Positions 13,619 through 23,330 of a DNA stretch of 48,320 nucleotides are shown in pieces. Within the stretch, counting starts at the first letter, position 1. The number at the start of each line of letters is the position of its first letter. A program made the translations under genes and the position numbers. Under the pieces are notes generated by a model that was not told the DNA's origin, did no database searches, and saw nothing but the letters and a program-made list of their open reading frames with translations. Where the stretch lies: the NCBI GenBank assembly GCA_022773425.1, contig JALFBM010000022.1, forward strand, positions 1 to 48,320, in the 5' to 3' direction. The stretch comes from Selenomonadaceae bacterium (GTDB lineage Bacteria > Bacillota > Negativicutes > Selenomonadales > Selenomonadaceae).

Positions 13619-16087
13619 TTGGCGAGAGAAACGAAAGAAACGAAGCAGAAGAACCGAGAATTTGAAAAGGAAAAAGAAGAACTGAAGCTTCGCTTTGTTC
13701 AGACGGCGCATATCATGTGGGGCCGCGAGCTCGACGAGCTCACAAGCAATGAGATCTACCAGACCGTCGCTGCGACGGCCAAGCAGTATATTTCCGATAA
13801 CTGGATCAAGACGAACAAGGCGTATGCGGAACGGCAGGACAAGCAGGTCTACTACTTCTCCATCGAGTTCCTGATGGGCCGCCTGCTGAAGTCGAATCTC
13901 CTGAACCTCGGCATCGAGGAGGTCGTCAAGGAAGTCCTCGCGGATTTTCATCTCGATCTCTCGAAGACGTTTGAGGAGGAGCCGGACGCCGGCCTCGGCA
14001 ACGGCGGCCTCGGGCGCCTTGCGGCGTGCTTCATCGATTCGCTGGCCGCGCGCAGCCTGCCGGGGCACGGCTGCAGCATCCGTTATCAGTACGGCTTGTT
14101 CGAGCAGAAAATCATCAACGGCAACCAGGTCGAGATCCCGGATAACTGGCTCAAGGACGGCTTTGCCTGGGAGTACCGCAAGCCGGATAAGGCCATCGAC
14201 GTCAAGTTTGGCGGCAATGCTTATATGGCAAAGCAGCCGGATGGCCGCCTGAAGCCCGTCTACGAAAATCCGATGACGGTCATGGCGGTCCCGTACGATG
14301 TGCCGATCGTCGGCTACCACAACAACACGGTCAACACGCTGCGCCTTTGGAACGCTGAGGTCAACAAGGACTTCTCGGATTACGGCTACCTGACGAAGGA
14401 ACAGATTCAGCAGAAGAACGAGTACCGCACGTTCGTCGAGTCGATCACGCGTTTCCTGTACCCGGATGACAGCACGTATGCGGGCCGCCGCATGCGCCTG
14501 ATCCAGGAATACTTCCTCGTCTCGGCTGGTGTGCAGAGTATCGTACGCCACTACAAGAAGACGGGCATGGATATCCACGATTTCGGTAAAAAAATCGCGA
14601 TTCATATCAACGATACGCATCCGGCGCTCTGCGTCGCAGAGCTCATGCGCATCCTCGTCGATGAGGAGGAACTCTCGTGGAATGAGTCCTGGAGCATCAC
14701 GAAGAACACGATCGCGTACACGAACCATACGATCCTGCCGGAGGCGCTCGAGAAATGGCCGGTTGAGATGTTCAAGCCGCTCCTGCCGCGCATCTACATG
14801 ATCATCGACGAGATCAACCGACGCTGGCTCATCGATGTGCGCGCACGTTATCCGCAGAATGAGGACAAGGTACACGCGCTCTCCATCATCCAGGACGGCA
14901 TGGTGCACATGGCGCGCCTCGCGGTCGTCGGCAGCCACAGCGTCAACGGCGTCGCAAAGATCCATACGCAGATTTTGAAGGACACGACGCTGCATGATTT
15001 CTACGAGTACAATCCGCGGATGTTCAACAACAAGACGAATGGCATCACGCATCGGCGCTGGCTCATGGGCGCGAACCCGGAGCTCTCCTCGCTGATCGAT
15101 GAGACCATCGGCAGCCAGCGCTGGCGCCGTCAGCCGGAAATGCTCGAACTGCTGAACGACTATGTCGACGATAAGGCGTTCCTGACGGAGATCGGCAAGA
15201 TCAAGCGTATCCGCAAGGCAGGCCTCGCGGCGTACGTCAAGGAACACAACGGCATCGAGGTCGATCCGGACAGCATCTTCGACCTCCAGGTCAAGCGTAT
15301 CCATTCGTACAAGCGACAGCTCATGAACGTCCTGCACATCATGTACCAGTATCATAAGCTCAAGACGGATAAGGACTACACCATGCTGCCGACGACGTAT
15401 TTCTTTGGCGGCAAGGCGGCCCCGGGCTACTTCATCGCGAAGGAGACCATCCGCCTGATCAACGCGGTAGCGGACAAGGTGAACCAGGACCCGGAGACGA
15501 ACGATAAGCTAAAGGTCATCTTTATCGAGAATTTCGGCGTGTCGATCGGCGAACTCGTCTATCCGGCGGCGGAGGTATCCGAACAGATCTCGACGGCGTC
15601 GAAAGAGGCATCCGGCACGGGCAACATGAAGTTCATGATGAACGGCGCCATCACGCTCGGCACGCTCGACGGTGCGAACGTGGAGATCCGCGATGCGGTC
15701 GGCGGCGATGCGAACTTCGTCCTGTTCGGCCTGCGCGCGGAAGAAGTGCTGAACTACTATGCGAACGGCGGCTACTCGGCCTGGGATGAATACAATCAGA
15801 ATGAGCAGGTCAAGCTCGTCGTCGACCAGCTGGTCGACGGCACCTATGGGGATTTCCGCTCGTTGCACGATTACTTTATCCAGGACAACGATGAGTTCTT
15901 CATCCTGAAGGATCTCAAGGCCTATACCGAGGCGCATGAGGAAATCTACAACCGCTATCAGAAGAGATACGCATGGCTCCGTTCGGCGGCGGTCAATATC
16001 GCAAACTCCGGCTGGTTCTCATCGGACCGCACGATCAGCGAGTACGCGAGTGAAATTTGGCAGATCAAGCCATCCAAGATTCTCTGA
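13619..16087 (+). CDS. glgP: Glycogen phosphorylase
   Basis: This 822-residue PLP enzyme releases glucose 1-phosphate from glycogen chain ends. The PLP-binding lysine is Lys671 in G-T-G-N-M-K-F-M-M-N-G, inside the highly conserved K-E-A-S-G-T-G-N-M-K block. The N-terminal catalytic region has A-C-F-I-D-S-L-A and the G-N-G-G-L-G-R-L-A segment. The TTG start at 13619 is preferred because AAAGGAG lies eight bases upstream and the length then fits the family. A longer in-frame extension to 13499 would run through the two leader hairpins. glgB follows after 44 bases. Having phosphorylase inside the synthesis operon implies both directions of glycogen turnover are coexpressed. Confidence 0.96.
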   Translation: MARETKETKQKNREFEKEKEELKLRFVQTAHIMWGRELDELTSNEIYQTVAATAKQYISDNWIKTNKAYAERQDKQVYYFSIEFLMGRLLKSNLLNLGIEEVVKEVLADFHLDLSKTFEEEPDAGLGNGGLGRLAACFIDSLAARSLPGHGCSIRYQYGLFEQKIINGNQVEIPDNWLKDGFAWEYRKPDKAIDVKFGGNAYMAKQPDGRLKPVYENPMTVMAVPYDVPIVGYHNNTVNTLRLWNAEVNKDFSDYGYLTKEQIQQKNEYRTFVESITRFLYPDDSTYAGRRMRLIQEYFLVSAGVQSIVRHYKKTGMDIHDFGKKIAIHINDTHPALCVAELMRILVDEEELSWNESWSITKNTIAYTNHTILPEALEKWPVEMFKPLLPRIYMIIDEINRRWLIDVRARYPQNEDKVHALSIIQDGMVHMARLAVVGSHSVNGVAKIHTQILKDTTLHDFYEYNPRMFNNKTNGITHRRWLMGANPELSSLIDETIGSQRWRRQPEMLELLNDYVDDKAFLTEIGKIKRIRKAGLAAYVKEHNGIEVDPDSIFDLQVKRIHSYKRQLMNVLHIMYQYHKLKTDKDYTMLPTTYFFGGKAAPGYFIAKETIRLINAVADKVNQDPETNDKLKVIFIENFGVSIGELVYPAAEVSEQISTASKEASGTGNMKFMMNGAITLGTLDGANVEIRDAVGGDANFVLFGLRAEEVLNYYANGGYSAWDEYNQNEQVKLVVDQLVDGTYGDFRSLHDYFIQDNDEFFILKDLKAYTEAHEEIYNRYQKRYAWLRSAAVNIANSGWFSSDRTISEYASEIWQIKPSKIL

Positions 16088-16131
16088 TCGGTTTTTGCAA
16101 CAAAAAAGAGAGCAAAGGGGAGAATTTACCG

Positions 16132-18039
16132 GTGAAAACATCGGATTTGAGTGAATTTGACCGCTACCTGTTTCATCAGGGAACGAATTACCACGCCTAC
16201 GAGATGCTTGGCGCGCATTTCATGGAGCAGGACGGGAAGAAGGGTGTGCGTTTCGCCGTATGGGCGCCGCATGCGAAAAATGTCAGTGTCGTCGGGGATT
16301 TTAACCACTGGGATACGCGGGTGAACCCGATGCAGCGCCTTGCCGACGGAGAGATTTGGAGCGTCTTTGTCGAGGGGCTCGAGGAGGGCGATATCTACAA
16401 ATACGCGATTGAACCGCCGTGGGGCGGGCCGCGCATCATGAAGGCGGATCCATACGGGTTCTACGCGGAGAAGACACCGAGGACGGCGTCGCGGCTCTAC
16501 GACCTTTCCCATTATACTTGGCACGATAAAGCCTGGTGCGGGAAAAAAGCCAAAGAGAGCAGTTACGAGCGCCCGATGCTGACCTATGAGGTGCACGCAG
16601 GATCCTGGCGCCGGAATGCGGATGGGGAATACCTCAGCTACCGCGAGCTCGCGGATCAACTCGTCGCATACGCGAAGAAGATGAATTACACGCATATTGA
16701 GTTCATGCCGCTCTGCGAGCACCCGTTCGACGGCTCCTGGGGGTATCAGATTACCGGCTACTACGCGGTGACGAGCCGTTATGGAACGCCGGATGACTTC
16801 CGCTATCTCGTCGACAAGGCGCACGAGGCGGGCATCGCGGTCATCATGGACTGGGTGCCGGGGCATTTCTGCAAGGACGATCAGGGCCTGCGCCATTTCG
16901 ACGGCATGACGCTCTACGAGTCCGACAACGAGCAGCGCGCCGAGAACTGGGAATGGGGCACGACCAATTTCGACTACGGCCGCACGGAGGTGCAGAGCTT
17001 CCTGATTTCGAACGCGATGTTCTGGATGGAGGAGTTCCATATCGATGGCCTGCGCATCGATGCGGTCGCGAACATGCTGGACCTGAACTACGGGCGTAAG
17101 GATGGCGAGTGGCAGCCGAACAAATACGGCGACACCGGCAACCTCGAGGCCATGGACTTCATCAAGAAGCTCAACGAGGCCGTGTTCAAATATCATCCGC
17201 AGGCTTTGATGATTGCTGAGGAGTCGACGTCGTGGCCGCTGATTTCCAAGCCGGTCTACATGGGCGGTATGGGCTTCAACTACAAATGGAATATGGGTTG
17301 GATGAACGACACGCTGAAATACATGTCGCTCGACCCGATTTACCGTAAGTGGAATCAGGACAAGCTTACCTTCTCGTTCATGTACGCGTTCAGCGAGAAT
17401 TTCGTGTTGCCGCTCTCGCATGACGAGGTCGTGCACGGCAAGTGCTCACTGATCAGCAAGATGCCGGGCGACTACTGGCAGAAGTTTGCGGGCTTGCGCA
17501 CGTTCTTTGCGTATTGGATGGCGCATCCGGGCAAGAAGCTCATCTTCATGGGCGGCGAGTTCGGTCAGTTCATCGAGTGGAAGTACGACGACAGCCTTGA
17601 CTGGCATCTCGTGCAGAAATACCCGATGCACACGAAGATGCTGCACTATTCCGCGGCGCTCAACGCATTTTATCAGGCAAACCGCCCGCTCTGGGAGGTG
17701 GACTTCGACTGGAACGGCTTCCAGTGGATCGACTGCAACGATAACGAAAACAGCGTGATTTCGTTTATCCGCAAGGCGAAAGACGCGAAGGATTTTCTCG
17801 TCGTGGTCTGTAACTTCACGCCGGAGGTCCGCCATGCGTACCGCATTGGCGTGCCGGTCAAGGGTTCGTATGTCGAGGTCTTTAACTCCGACGATGAAGC
17901 TTTCGGCGGCAGCGGCGTCAAGAACGAGGGAGCGCTCGTGAGCGAGGACAAGCCGTGGCACAACCGCAACCAGTCCATCGCGTTGACCGTGCCGCCGATG
18001 GCGACCGTCTATTTGCGGCTTGCCGGCCAGAAGAACTGA
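16132..18039 (+). CDS. glgB: 1,4-alpha-glucan branching enzyme
   Basis: This 635-residue GH13 enzyme introduces alpha-1,6 branches into glycogen. An N-terminal CBM48 domain (about residues 25-115, with F-A-V-W-A-P and D-F-N-H-W-D) precedes the catalytic barrel. The nucleophile is Asp310 in L-R-I-D-A-V-A-N-M-L, the acid/base Glu363 in M-I-A-E-E-S-T and the third acid Asp431 in L-S-H-D-E-V-V-H-G-K. It is shorter than the E. coli enzyme because the extra N-terminal N1 module is absent, as in many Firmicutes. The GTG start at 16132 is chosen for the AAAGGGGAG site upstream; in-frame codons before it overlap the end of glgP. Confidence 0.96.
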   Translation: MKTSDLSEFDRYLFHQGTNYHAYEMLGAHFMEQDGKKGVRFAVWAPHAKNVSVVGDFNHWDTRVNPMQRLADGEIWSVFVEGLEEGDIYKYAIEPPWGGPRIMKADPYGFYAEKTPRTASRLYDLSHYTWHDKAWCGKKAKESSYERPMLTYEVHAGSWRRNADGEYLSYRELADQLVAYAKKMNYTHIEFMPLCEHPFDGSWGYQITGYYAVTSRYGTPDDFRYLVDKAHEAGIAVIMDWVPGHFCKDDQGLRHFDGMTLYESDNEQRAENWEWGTTNFDYGRTEVQSFLISNAMFWMEEFHIDGLRIDAVANMLDLNYGRKDGEWQPNKYGDTGNLEAMDFIKKLNEAVFKYHPQALMIAEESTSWPLISKPVYMGGMGFNYKWNMGWMNDTLKYMSLDPIYRKWNQDKLTFSFMYAFSENFVLPLSHDEVVHGKCSLISKMPGDYWQKFAGLRTFFAYWMAHPGKKLIFMGGEFGQFIEWKYDDSLDWHLVQKYPMHTKMLHYSAALNAFYQANRPLWEVDFDWNGFQWIDCNDNENSVISFIRKAKDAKDFLVVVCNFTPEVRHAYRIGVPVKGSYVEVFNSDDEAFGGSGVKNEGALVSEDKPWHNRNQSIALTVPPMATVYLRLAGQKN

Positions 18040-18152
18040 ACCGGCGGGGCGGGTGTCCCGCGGCCTAGAAAAGAGTCAAATCAATAGGAATACTAAAAAG
18101 ATAAAAAACAGAAAACAGAAAGTAGAAAAGGGTTTTAGGAGGTCATCTGGAT

Positions 18153-19592
18153 ATGAAGGTTTTGTATGTTGCAGCAGAGGCGGTTCCATTTGCCAAGACG
18201 GGTGGACTGGCAGATGTGGCCGGGTCACTCCCGAAGGCACTCGTCGAGGCCGGAGCCGATGTGCGCGTCATCCTGCCGAAATACGGCAAGATTCCGGAGG
18301 AATACCGGAACCAGATGCGCCATATCTACGAAGGGGAAATTCCCGTCTCGTGGCGTAAAAAATACGTCGGGCTCGATACGCTCGACTATCAGGGTGTCAC
18401 ATACTACTTTATCGATAATGAGGAATATTTCCGCCGTGAGGGGTTCTACGGCTACGGCGACGACGCGGAACGGTTCTCGTTCTTCTGCCGCGCCGTACTG
18501 AACCTGCTGCCGGCCATGGATTTCTGGCCGGACGTGATCCACACGAACGACTGGCATGCGGGGCTTGTCAACGTGTTCCTGAAACTCGAGCACGAGGGCG
18601 ATGCCCGCTACGAGAAGATCCGCACGCTCTACACGATCCACAACCTGAAGTATCAGGGCGTGTTCCCGAAGGATGTCATGGGGGATGTGCTCGGTCTCGA
18701 CTGGAAGTATTTCAACAACGGTGACCTCGAGTTCTACGACGCCGTGAACTTCATGAAGGGCGGGCTCGTCTACGCGGACTATATCTCGACGGTATCGAAG
18801 ACCTACGCGCAGGAAATCCAGTATCCATATTTCGGTGAGCATCTCGACGGACTGCTGCGGAGCCGCAAGGATACCTTGTTCGGCATCGTCAACGGCATTG
18901 ACTACGAGCGCTACGACCCGCGCACGGATCCATACATTTTCGAGACGTACGACTACGCCAGCGTTGACCGCAAGCTCGATAACAAGACGGAGCTCCAGAA
19001 GTTGCTCGGGCTCGAGATAAACCGCCGCAAGCCGGTCGTTTCGCTCGTCTCCCGTCTCGTCGAGCCGAAGGGCATGGATCTGATCGTGCGTATGATGGAT
19101 GAAATCCTGCAGCATGAGGACATCCAGTTCATTGTGCTCGGCACCGGTGAAAAGCGCTATGAGGACTGGTTCAAGGGCCTCGCGTGGCGGTTCCCGCGCA
19201 ACGTCTCGGTCAATATCCGCTTCTCGAACCGCCTCGCGCAGCGCATCTATGCTGGCTCGGACATCTTCCTGATGCCGTCGAACTACGAACCCTGCGGCAT
19301 CGGCCAACTCATTGCGCTGCGCTACGGCACCATCCCGGTCGTGCGCGAGACCGGCGGCCTGAAAGACACGGTCATCCCGTACGACAAAAAGAACAATACA
19401 GGCAATGGGTTCCTGTTCAAGAACTACAACGCCCACGAAATGATGTACGCCTTGAAGCGCGCGCTCACCACCTTCAACAATCTCAATGCGTGGTATCGTG
19501 TCGTGGAGAATGCGATGCATTCGGATTACAGCTGGAAGAAGTCGGCCAGGGAATACCTGGATCTCTACGAAAAGCTCGCGGCTGAGAAATAA
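18153..19592 (+). CDS. glgA: Glycogen synthase (ADP-glucose, GT5)
   Basis: This 479-residue glycosyltransferase elongates glycogen using ADP-glucose. The N-terminal K-T-G-G-L-A-D-V (about residues 15-22) is the ADP-glucose/acceptor motif of GT5. The C-terminal domain has the E-P-C-G-I-G-Q-L segment followed by a G-G-L-K-D-T loop, both conserved in the donor site. Length is standard. AGGAGG lies eleven bases before the ATG. A strong terminator (19624-19660) follows, closing the glgCDPBA operon. Confidence 0.97.
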   Translation: MKVLYVAAEAVPFAKTGGLADVAGSLPKALVEAGADVRVILPKYGKIPEEYRNQMRHIYEGEIPVSWRKKYVGLDTLDYQGVTYYFIDNEEYFRREGFYGYGDDAERFSFFCRAVLNLLPAMDFWPDVIHTNDWHAGLVNVFLKLEHEGDARYEKIRTLYTIHNLKYQGVFPKDVMGDVLGLDWKYFNNGDLEFYDAVNFMKGGLVYADYISTVSKTYAQEIQYPYFGEHLDGLLRSRKDTLFGIVNGIDYERYDPRTDPYIFETYDYASVDRKLDNKTELQKLLGLEINRRKPVVSLVSRLVEPKGMDLIVRMMDEILQHEDIQFIVLGTGEKRYEDWFKGLAWRFPRNVSVNIRFSNRLAQRIYAGSDIFLMPSNYEPCGIGQLIALRYGTIPVVRETGGLKDTVIPYDKKNNTGNGFLFKNYNAHEMMYALKRALTTFNNLNAWYRVVENAMHSDYSWKKSAREYLDLYEKLAAEK

Positions 19593-19623
19593 GCATTCAA
19601 GCACCCGCATAACTTTGGAAAGG

Positions 19624-19660
19624 AAGGACGGCAATGAGGGGGCTCTGCCGTTCTTTTCTT
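19624..19660 (+). terminator. Intrinsic terminator of the glycogen operon
   Basis: AAGGACGGCA (19624-19633) pairs with TGCCGTTCTT (from 19645), with one wobble pair, and runs into a T-rich tract. It lies about 30 bases past the glgA stop. Confidence 0.85.
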
Positions 19661-19674
19661 TGTGATTTTTTTGA

Positions 19675-19701
19675 CTTTTTTGATTTATTTGATGGAAGGA
19701 A
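19675..19701 (+). repeat. Three degenerate 9-base T-rich repeats
   Basis: TTTTTTGAC, TTTTTTGAT and TTATTTGAT follow one another in the gap between the glgA terminator and the next gene. The array is very T-rich and lies just before that gene's ribosome binding site. Its meaning is unknown and it may be simple sequence. Confidence 0.35.
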
Positions 19702-19713
19702 GAGAGGGAAGTC

Positions 19714-22700
19714 ATGTTGGATTCATCCTGTATCTGCCATAATTCGCAGAACATCTATTTCCGCAGGCCGATTGGGGCGGCGGAAGCTGGCAGCAAAGTG
19801 CGCATGGCGCTTTGGCTGAGAACCGGGGAGGACGTGCAAAGCGTTTTCCTGCGCTGCTGGCAGGATAAGACCGGTGAAAAACTGGTTCCCATGCAGGAGG
19901 CCCCCGGTAAATACCCCGGAAATGGCGACGAGCATTACTATACCGCCGAGGTCACGATGCCGCCGAAAGGGTGCCTGCTCTGGTATTACTTCATCGTGAC
20001 GATGCCGGACGGTACGTATTTCTACGGCAACAACCGCGATCAGCTCGGCGGCTGCGGCGAGCTCTACCACGAGGCGCCGCCATCGTTCCAGATCACGGTC
20101 TACAACAAGGGCGCAAAGACGCCGGACTGGTTCAAGCACGCCGTCATGTACCAGATTTTCCCGGACCGCTTTTACCGCGCTGGAGACAAGCTCATCGAGA
20201 AGAAGGGCGCCGTCATGCACGCGAGCTGGGATGATGATCCGTGCTACTACAAGGATCCCGATACCAAGGAGATCGTCGCGTACGATTTCTTTGGCGGGAA
20301 CCTCAAGGGCATCGAGGAAAAGCTCGATACCCTCAAGGCGTTCGGTATCTCGGTCATCTATCTGAACCCGGTGTTCGAGTCGGAGAGCAACCATCATTAC
20401 GATACGGGCGACTACAAGAAGATCGATCCGATGCTCGGTACGGAGGCGGATTTCCAGCACCTTGTCAAGGCGGCGAAGGCAAAGGGCATCCGCATTCTGC
20501 TGGACGGCGTGTTCAGCCATACCGGCAGCAACAGCCGCTACTTTAACCGCAAGGGGCAGTACGATTCGATCGGCGCGTTCCAGTCCCCGGATTCCCCATA
20601 TTATGACTGGTATCACTTCCGTAACTATCCATACGAATACGATTGCTGGTGGAATTTCAATACGCTGCCGGATGTCACCGAGACAACGCCTTCTTATATG
20701 GACTTCATCATCCATGACAAGGACAGCGTGCTGCACCATTGGATGAAGGATGGCATCGCGGGCTGGCGTCTCGACGTCATCGACGAGCTGCCACCGACGT
20801 TTTCCCAGTCCTTTTACAAGGAACTCAAGAAAACCGATCCGGACGCGGTGATGATCGGCGAGGTCTGGGAGGATGCGTCGAACAAGGTCGCCTACGGGCA
20901 GCAGCGCGAATACCTCTGCGGGCAGGAAATGGACGCCGCGATGAACTATCCGTTCCGCAAGGACGTCTTTGAGTTCCTGCTCGGCAAGACCGACGCACAG
21001 CTTTGCCTGCGGCGCCTCGAAAGCCTGCGCGAGAACTACCCGAAGCAGAATTACTACGCGATGATGAACCTGCTCGGCAGCCATGACCGCGCGCGTGCGA
21101 TCACGGTGCTCGGCGAGGCCCCGTATTATGACGGCATGCCGGACATCGAGCAATCGAGATTCCGCATGAATCCGGATCAATACAATCTTGGCATGGCGCG
21201 CCTGTTCCTCGCTGCGCTCTGGCAGATGACTTACCCGGGTGTGCCGAGCATTTACTACGGCGATGAGATTGGCATGCAGGGCTTCAAGGATCCCTACAAC
21301 CGTCGTCCATACCGTTGGAAGGACGGCGACACCTATATCCGCGGCTACGTGAAGAAGCTCATCGCGCTGCGCAACGAGCACGCGGCACTGCGGACCGGCG
21401 AAATCCTGCCGCTGATGGCAGACGGCGATGTACTCTGCTACGCGCGCTTCATTCGCGGCGGTAAGGACGTCTTCGGGGAAAAGGCCGAGGATGAGGCGTT
21501 CCTGATCGCGATCAACCGCAGCCGCACGGACCAAAAGACGATCACGCTGGAGGTTGGAGGGTTCGCGGAGGGCGAACTCGTAGATTGCCTCGACGAGGGC
21601 AAGAGCTATGGCGTGCGCAATGGTTTCGTAACGTTCCAGCTCGCACCGCTAAAGGGCGTTTTGCTGCGGCAGAAGAAGCAGGGCGGTACCTATCCGCGCG
21701 CGGCCGGCATCCTGCTGCATCCGACGTCTTTGCCGTCGAAATGCGGCATCGGCGGGCTCGGCAAAGAGGCCTATGCTTTCGTCGACTTTCTCGCAGCATC
21801 CGGCCAGAAAATCTGGCAGATGCTGCCGATCGGCCCGCTGGCCTTCGGCTACTCGCCGTATCAGTCGCCGTCGGCCTTTGCCGGCAACGAACTCCTGATC
21901 GACATCGGCGACCTCGTGCAGCGCGGCTGGCTCACGGCTGCTGAGGCGAAGGTTCCCTATGCCGACATGGGAAACCGCGTCGACTACGCGCGCGTTGAGG
22001 CATACAAGAAAACGTGCATCCGCAAGGCCTGGCCAAAATTCTGTAAGTCGCGGGAGATCCGCTCGGCCTATCAGGATTTCTGTCAGAAGAACGCGTATTG
22101 GCTGGACGATTACGCCCTGTTCCAGGCCGCGAAGAAGGAGTACCGCGGAGAGGCGTGGACGCGCTGGCCGGAAAAGATCCGCGACCGCGAGCCGGGTGCG
22201 CTCCGCATGCTTCGCAGCCGTCTTGAGGAAAGCGTCGGCATCGTGAAATTCGCGCAGTTCCTGTTCCATATCCAGTGGCGGCGCCTGCACGACTACGCGG
22301 CGGAACGCGGCGTAAAGTTCCTCGGTGATATGCCGATCTTCATCTCGCAGGACAGCTCCGATGTCTGGGCCAACCGCCATCTGTTCAACCTGAACGGTGA
22401 CGGCACGCCGAAAACCATCGCCGGTGTACCGCCAGATTATTTCAGCGCCGACGGACAGCTCTGGGGCAACCCGCACTACCGTTGGGATGAGATGGAAAAG
22501 GACGGCTACGCCTGGTGGAAACAGCGCTTTCACAAACTCTTCGAGCTCGTCGACATGGTGCGCGTCGACCATTTCCGCGGCTTCGAGGCCTACTGGGTCG
22601 TCGATGCCGGTGCCGAGAACGCGCGCGGCGGTCACTGGGAGAAGGGCCCTGGCAAGCCGTTCTTCGATGCGGTCAGGGAATCGCTTGGCAGCCTGCCTAT

Positions 22701-23181
22701 CGTGGCGGAAAACCTCGGCATCATCACGGATGAGGTCGAGCAGCTCCGTGAGGACTGCGGCTTCCCCGGCATGAAAGTCCTGCAGTTCCTCCTACACCTC
22801 AACAGCGAGGGCCGCACCGGATTTGTGGCGCCGGAGAACAGCGTCGTCTACACGGGCACGCACGACAACAACACGACGGTCGGCTGGTATAAGGGTGACC
22901 TCGATGCCGCGGGCCGCACGGCGGTCGCGGATCTGCTCGGCGCGGATGAGAACGAGCCGAAGGATGTCGCGGCAAAGCTCACGGCGTTTGCATATCAAAC
23001 GGATGCGCGGCTCGTCGTCGTACCGATGCAGGATATCCTCGGCCTCGACGGCCGGACCCGCATGAATACGCCGGGCACCGTTGGAAGCAACTGGACCTGG
23101 CGTATGACACCGGATGATATGAAGCAGGCAGAGGAAAAGGCGGCGTGGCTGAAATCCCTCTGCGAGCATTCTCATCGTTAA
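19714..23181 (+). CDS. GH13 amylase-type / GH77 4-alpha-glucanotransferase fusion
   Basis: This 1155-residue protein joins two complete glucan enzymes. Residues about 1-135 are a beta-rich N domain. About 140-640 is a GH13 barrel of the neopullulanase/cyclomaltodextrinase type, with nucleophile Asp354 in W-R-L-D-V-I-D, acid/base Glu383 in I-G-E-V-W-E-D and Asp458 in G-S-H-D-R-A-R. From about residue 658 to the end is a full-length MalQ-type amylomaltase starting R-A-A-G-I-L-L-H-P-T-S-L-P-S. Its catalytic residues are Asp952 in R-V-D-H-F-R-G-F, Glu999 in V-A-E-N-L-G and Asp1051 in G-T-H-D-N-N-T. No signal peptide is seen, so the protein is cytoplasmic. It follows the glycogen operon after a terminator, and a role in debranching and recycling short maltodextrins left by GlgP is inferred. 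The reading frame is continuous across the junction. Confidence 0.94.
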   Translation: MLDSSCICHNSQNIYFRRPIGAAEAGSKVRMALWLRTGEDVQSVFLRCWQDKTGEKLVPMQEAPGKYPGNGDEHYYTAEVTMPPKGCLLWYYFIVTMPDGTYFYGNNRDQLGGCGELYHEAPPSFQITVYNKGAKTPDWFKHAVMYQIFPDRFYRAGDKLIEKKGAVMHASWDDDPCYYKDPDTKEIVAYDFFGGNLKGIEEKLDTLKAFGISVIYLNPVFESESNHHYDTGDYKKIDPMLGTEADFQHLVKAAKAKGIRILLDGVFSHTGSNSRYFNRKGQYDSIGAFQSPDSPYYDWYHFRNYPYEYDCWWNFNTLPDVTETTPSYMDFIIHDKDSVLHHWMKDGIAGWRLDVIDELPPTFSQSFYKELKKTDPDAVMIGEVWEDASNKVAYGQQREYLCGQEMDAAMNYPFRKDVFEFLLGKTDAQLCLRRLESLRENYPKQNYYAMMNLLGSHDRARAITVLGEAPYYDGMPDIEQSRFRMNPDQYNLGMARLFLAALWQMTYPGVPSIYYGDEIGMQGFKDPYNRRPYRWKDGDTYIRGYVKKLIALRNEHAALRTGEILPLMADGDVLCYARFIRGGKDVFGEKAEDEAFLIAINRSRTDQKTITLEVGGFAEGELVDCLDEGKSYGVRNGFVTFQLAPLKGVLLRQKKQGGTYPRAAGILLHPTSLPSKCGIGGLGKEAYAFVDFLAASGQKIWQMLPIGPLAFGYSPYQSPSAFAGNELLIDIGDLVQRGWLTAAEAKVPYADMGNRVDYARVEAYKKTCIRKAWPKFCKSREIRSAYQDFCQKNAYWLDDYALFQAAKKEYRGEAWTRWPEKIRDREPGALRMLRSRLEESVGIVKFAQFLFHIQWRRLHDYAAERGVKFLGDMPIFISQDSSDVWANRHLFNLNGDGTPKTIAGVPPDYFSADGQLWGNPHYRWDEMEKDGYAWWKQRFHKLFELVDMVRVDHFRGFEAYWVVDAGAENARGGHWEKGPGKPFFDAVRESLGSLPIVAENLGIITDEVEQLREDCGFPGMKVLQFLLHLNSEGRTGFVAPENSVVYTGTHDNNTTVGWYKGDLDAAGRTAVADLLGADENEPKDVAAKLTAFAYQTDARLVVVPMQDILGLDGRTRMNTPGTVGSNWTWRMTPDDMKQAEEKAAWLKSLCEHSHR

Positions 23182-23206
23182 TGACAAGATAAAAAAAGAT
23201 TATCCA

Positions 23207-23238
23207 AGCTCTGCACTTTTTCGTGCAGGGCTCTTTTT
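23207..23238 (+). terminator. Intrinsic terminator after the GH13-GH77 gene
   Basis: AGCTCTGCAC (23207-23216) pairs with GTGCAGGGCT (23223-23232) around a 6-base loop. TTTTT follows within one base. Confidence 0.9.
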
Positions 23239-23264
23239 GTCTCGTATGCCGGAAATTTCCTCTA

Positions 23265-23293
23265 TTGAGATTTTACAGGCGGGACGGTATAAT
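23265..23293 (+). promoter_or_regulatory. Promoter of tatA
   Basis: TTGAGA (23265-23270) and a perfect TATAAT (23288-23293) are separated by exactly 17 bases, about 38 bases upstream of the tatA start. Confidence 0.85.
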
Positions 23294-23330
23294 AAGGTAT
23301 ATATTCTTATGCGTTTAGGAGGAAAAAGCT

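Noticed and set aside
13613-15355. A 580-codon open frame antisense to glgP
   Set aside because: It shadows glycogen phosphorylase and has no recognisable domain.
18040-18152. GC-rich hairpin after glgB as a terminator
   Set aside because: The GCGGG/CCCGC pairing is short and lacks a T-tract, so glgA is probably still in the same operon.
19593-19713. Small ORF starting at 19634 with an Asp-Phe repeat
   Set aside because: It overlaps the glgA terminator and the T-rich repeats; the repeat in the product is a by-product of the TTTGA array.
19723-21534. A 603-codon open frame antisense to the GH13-GH77 gene
   Set aside because: Same cause: the sense strand has all catalytic motifs, while the antisense product shows no family features or ribosome binding site.
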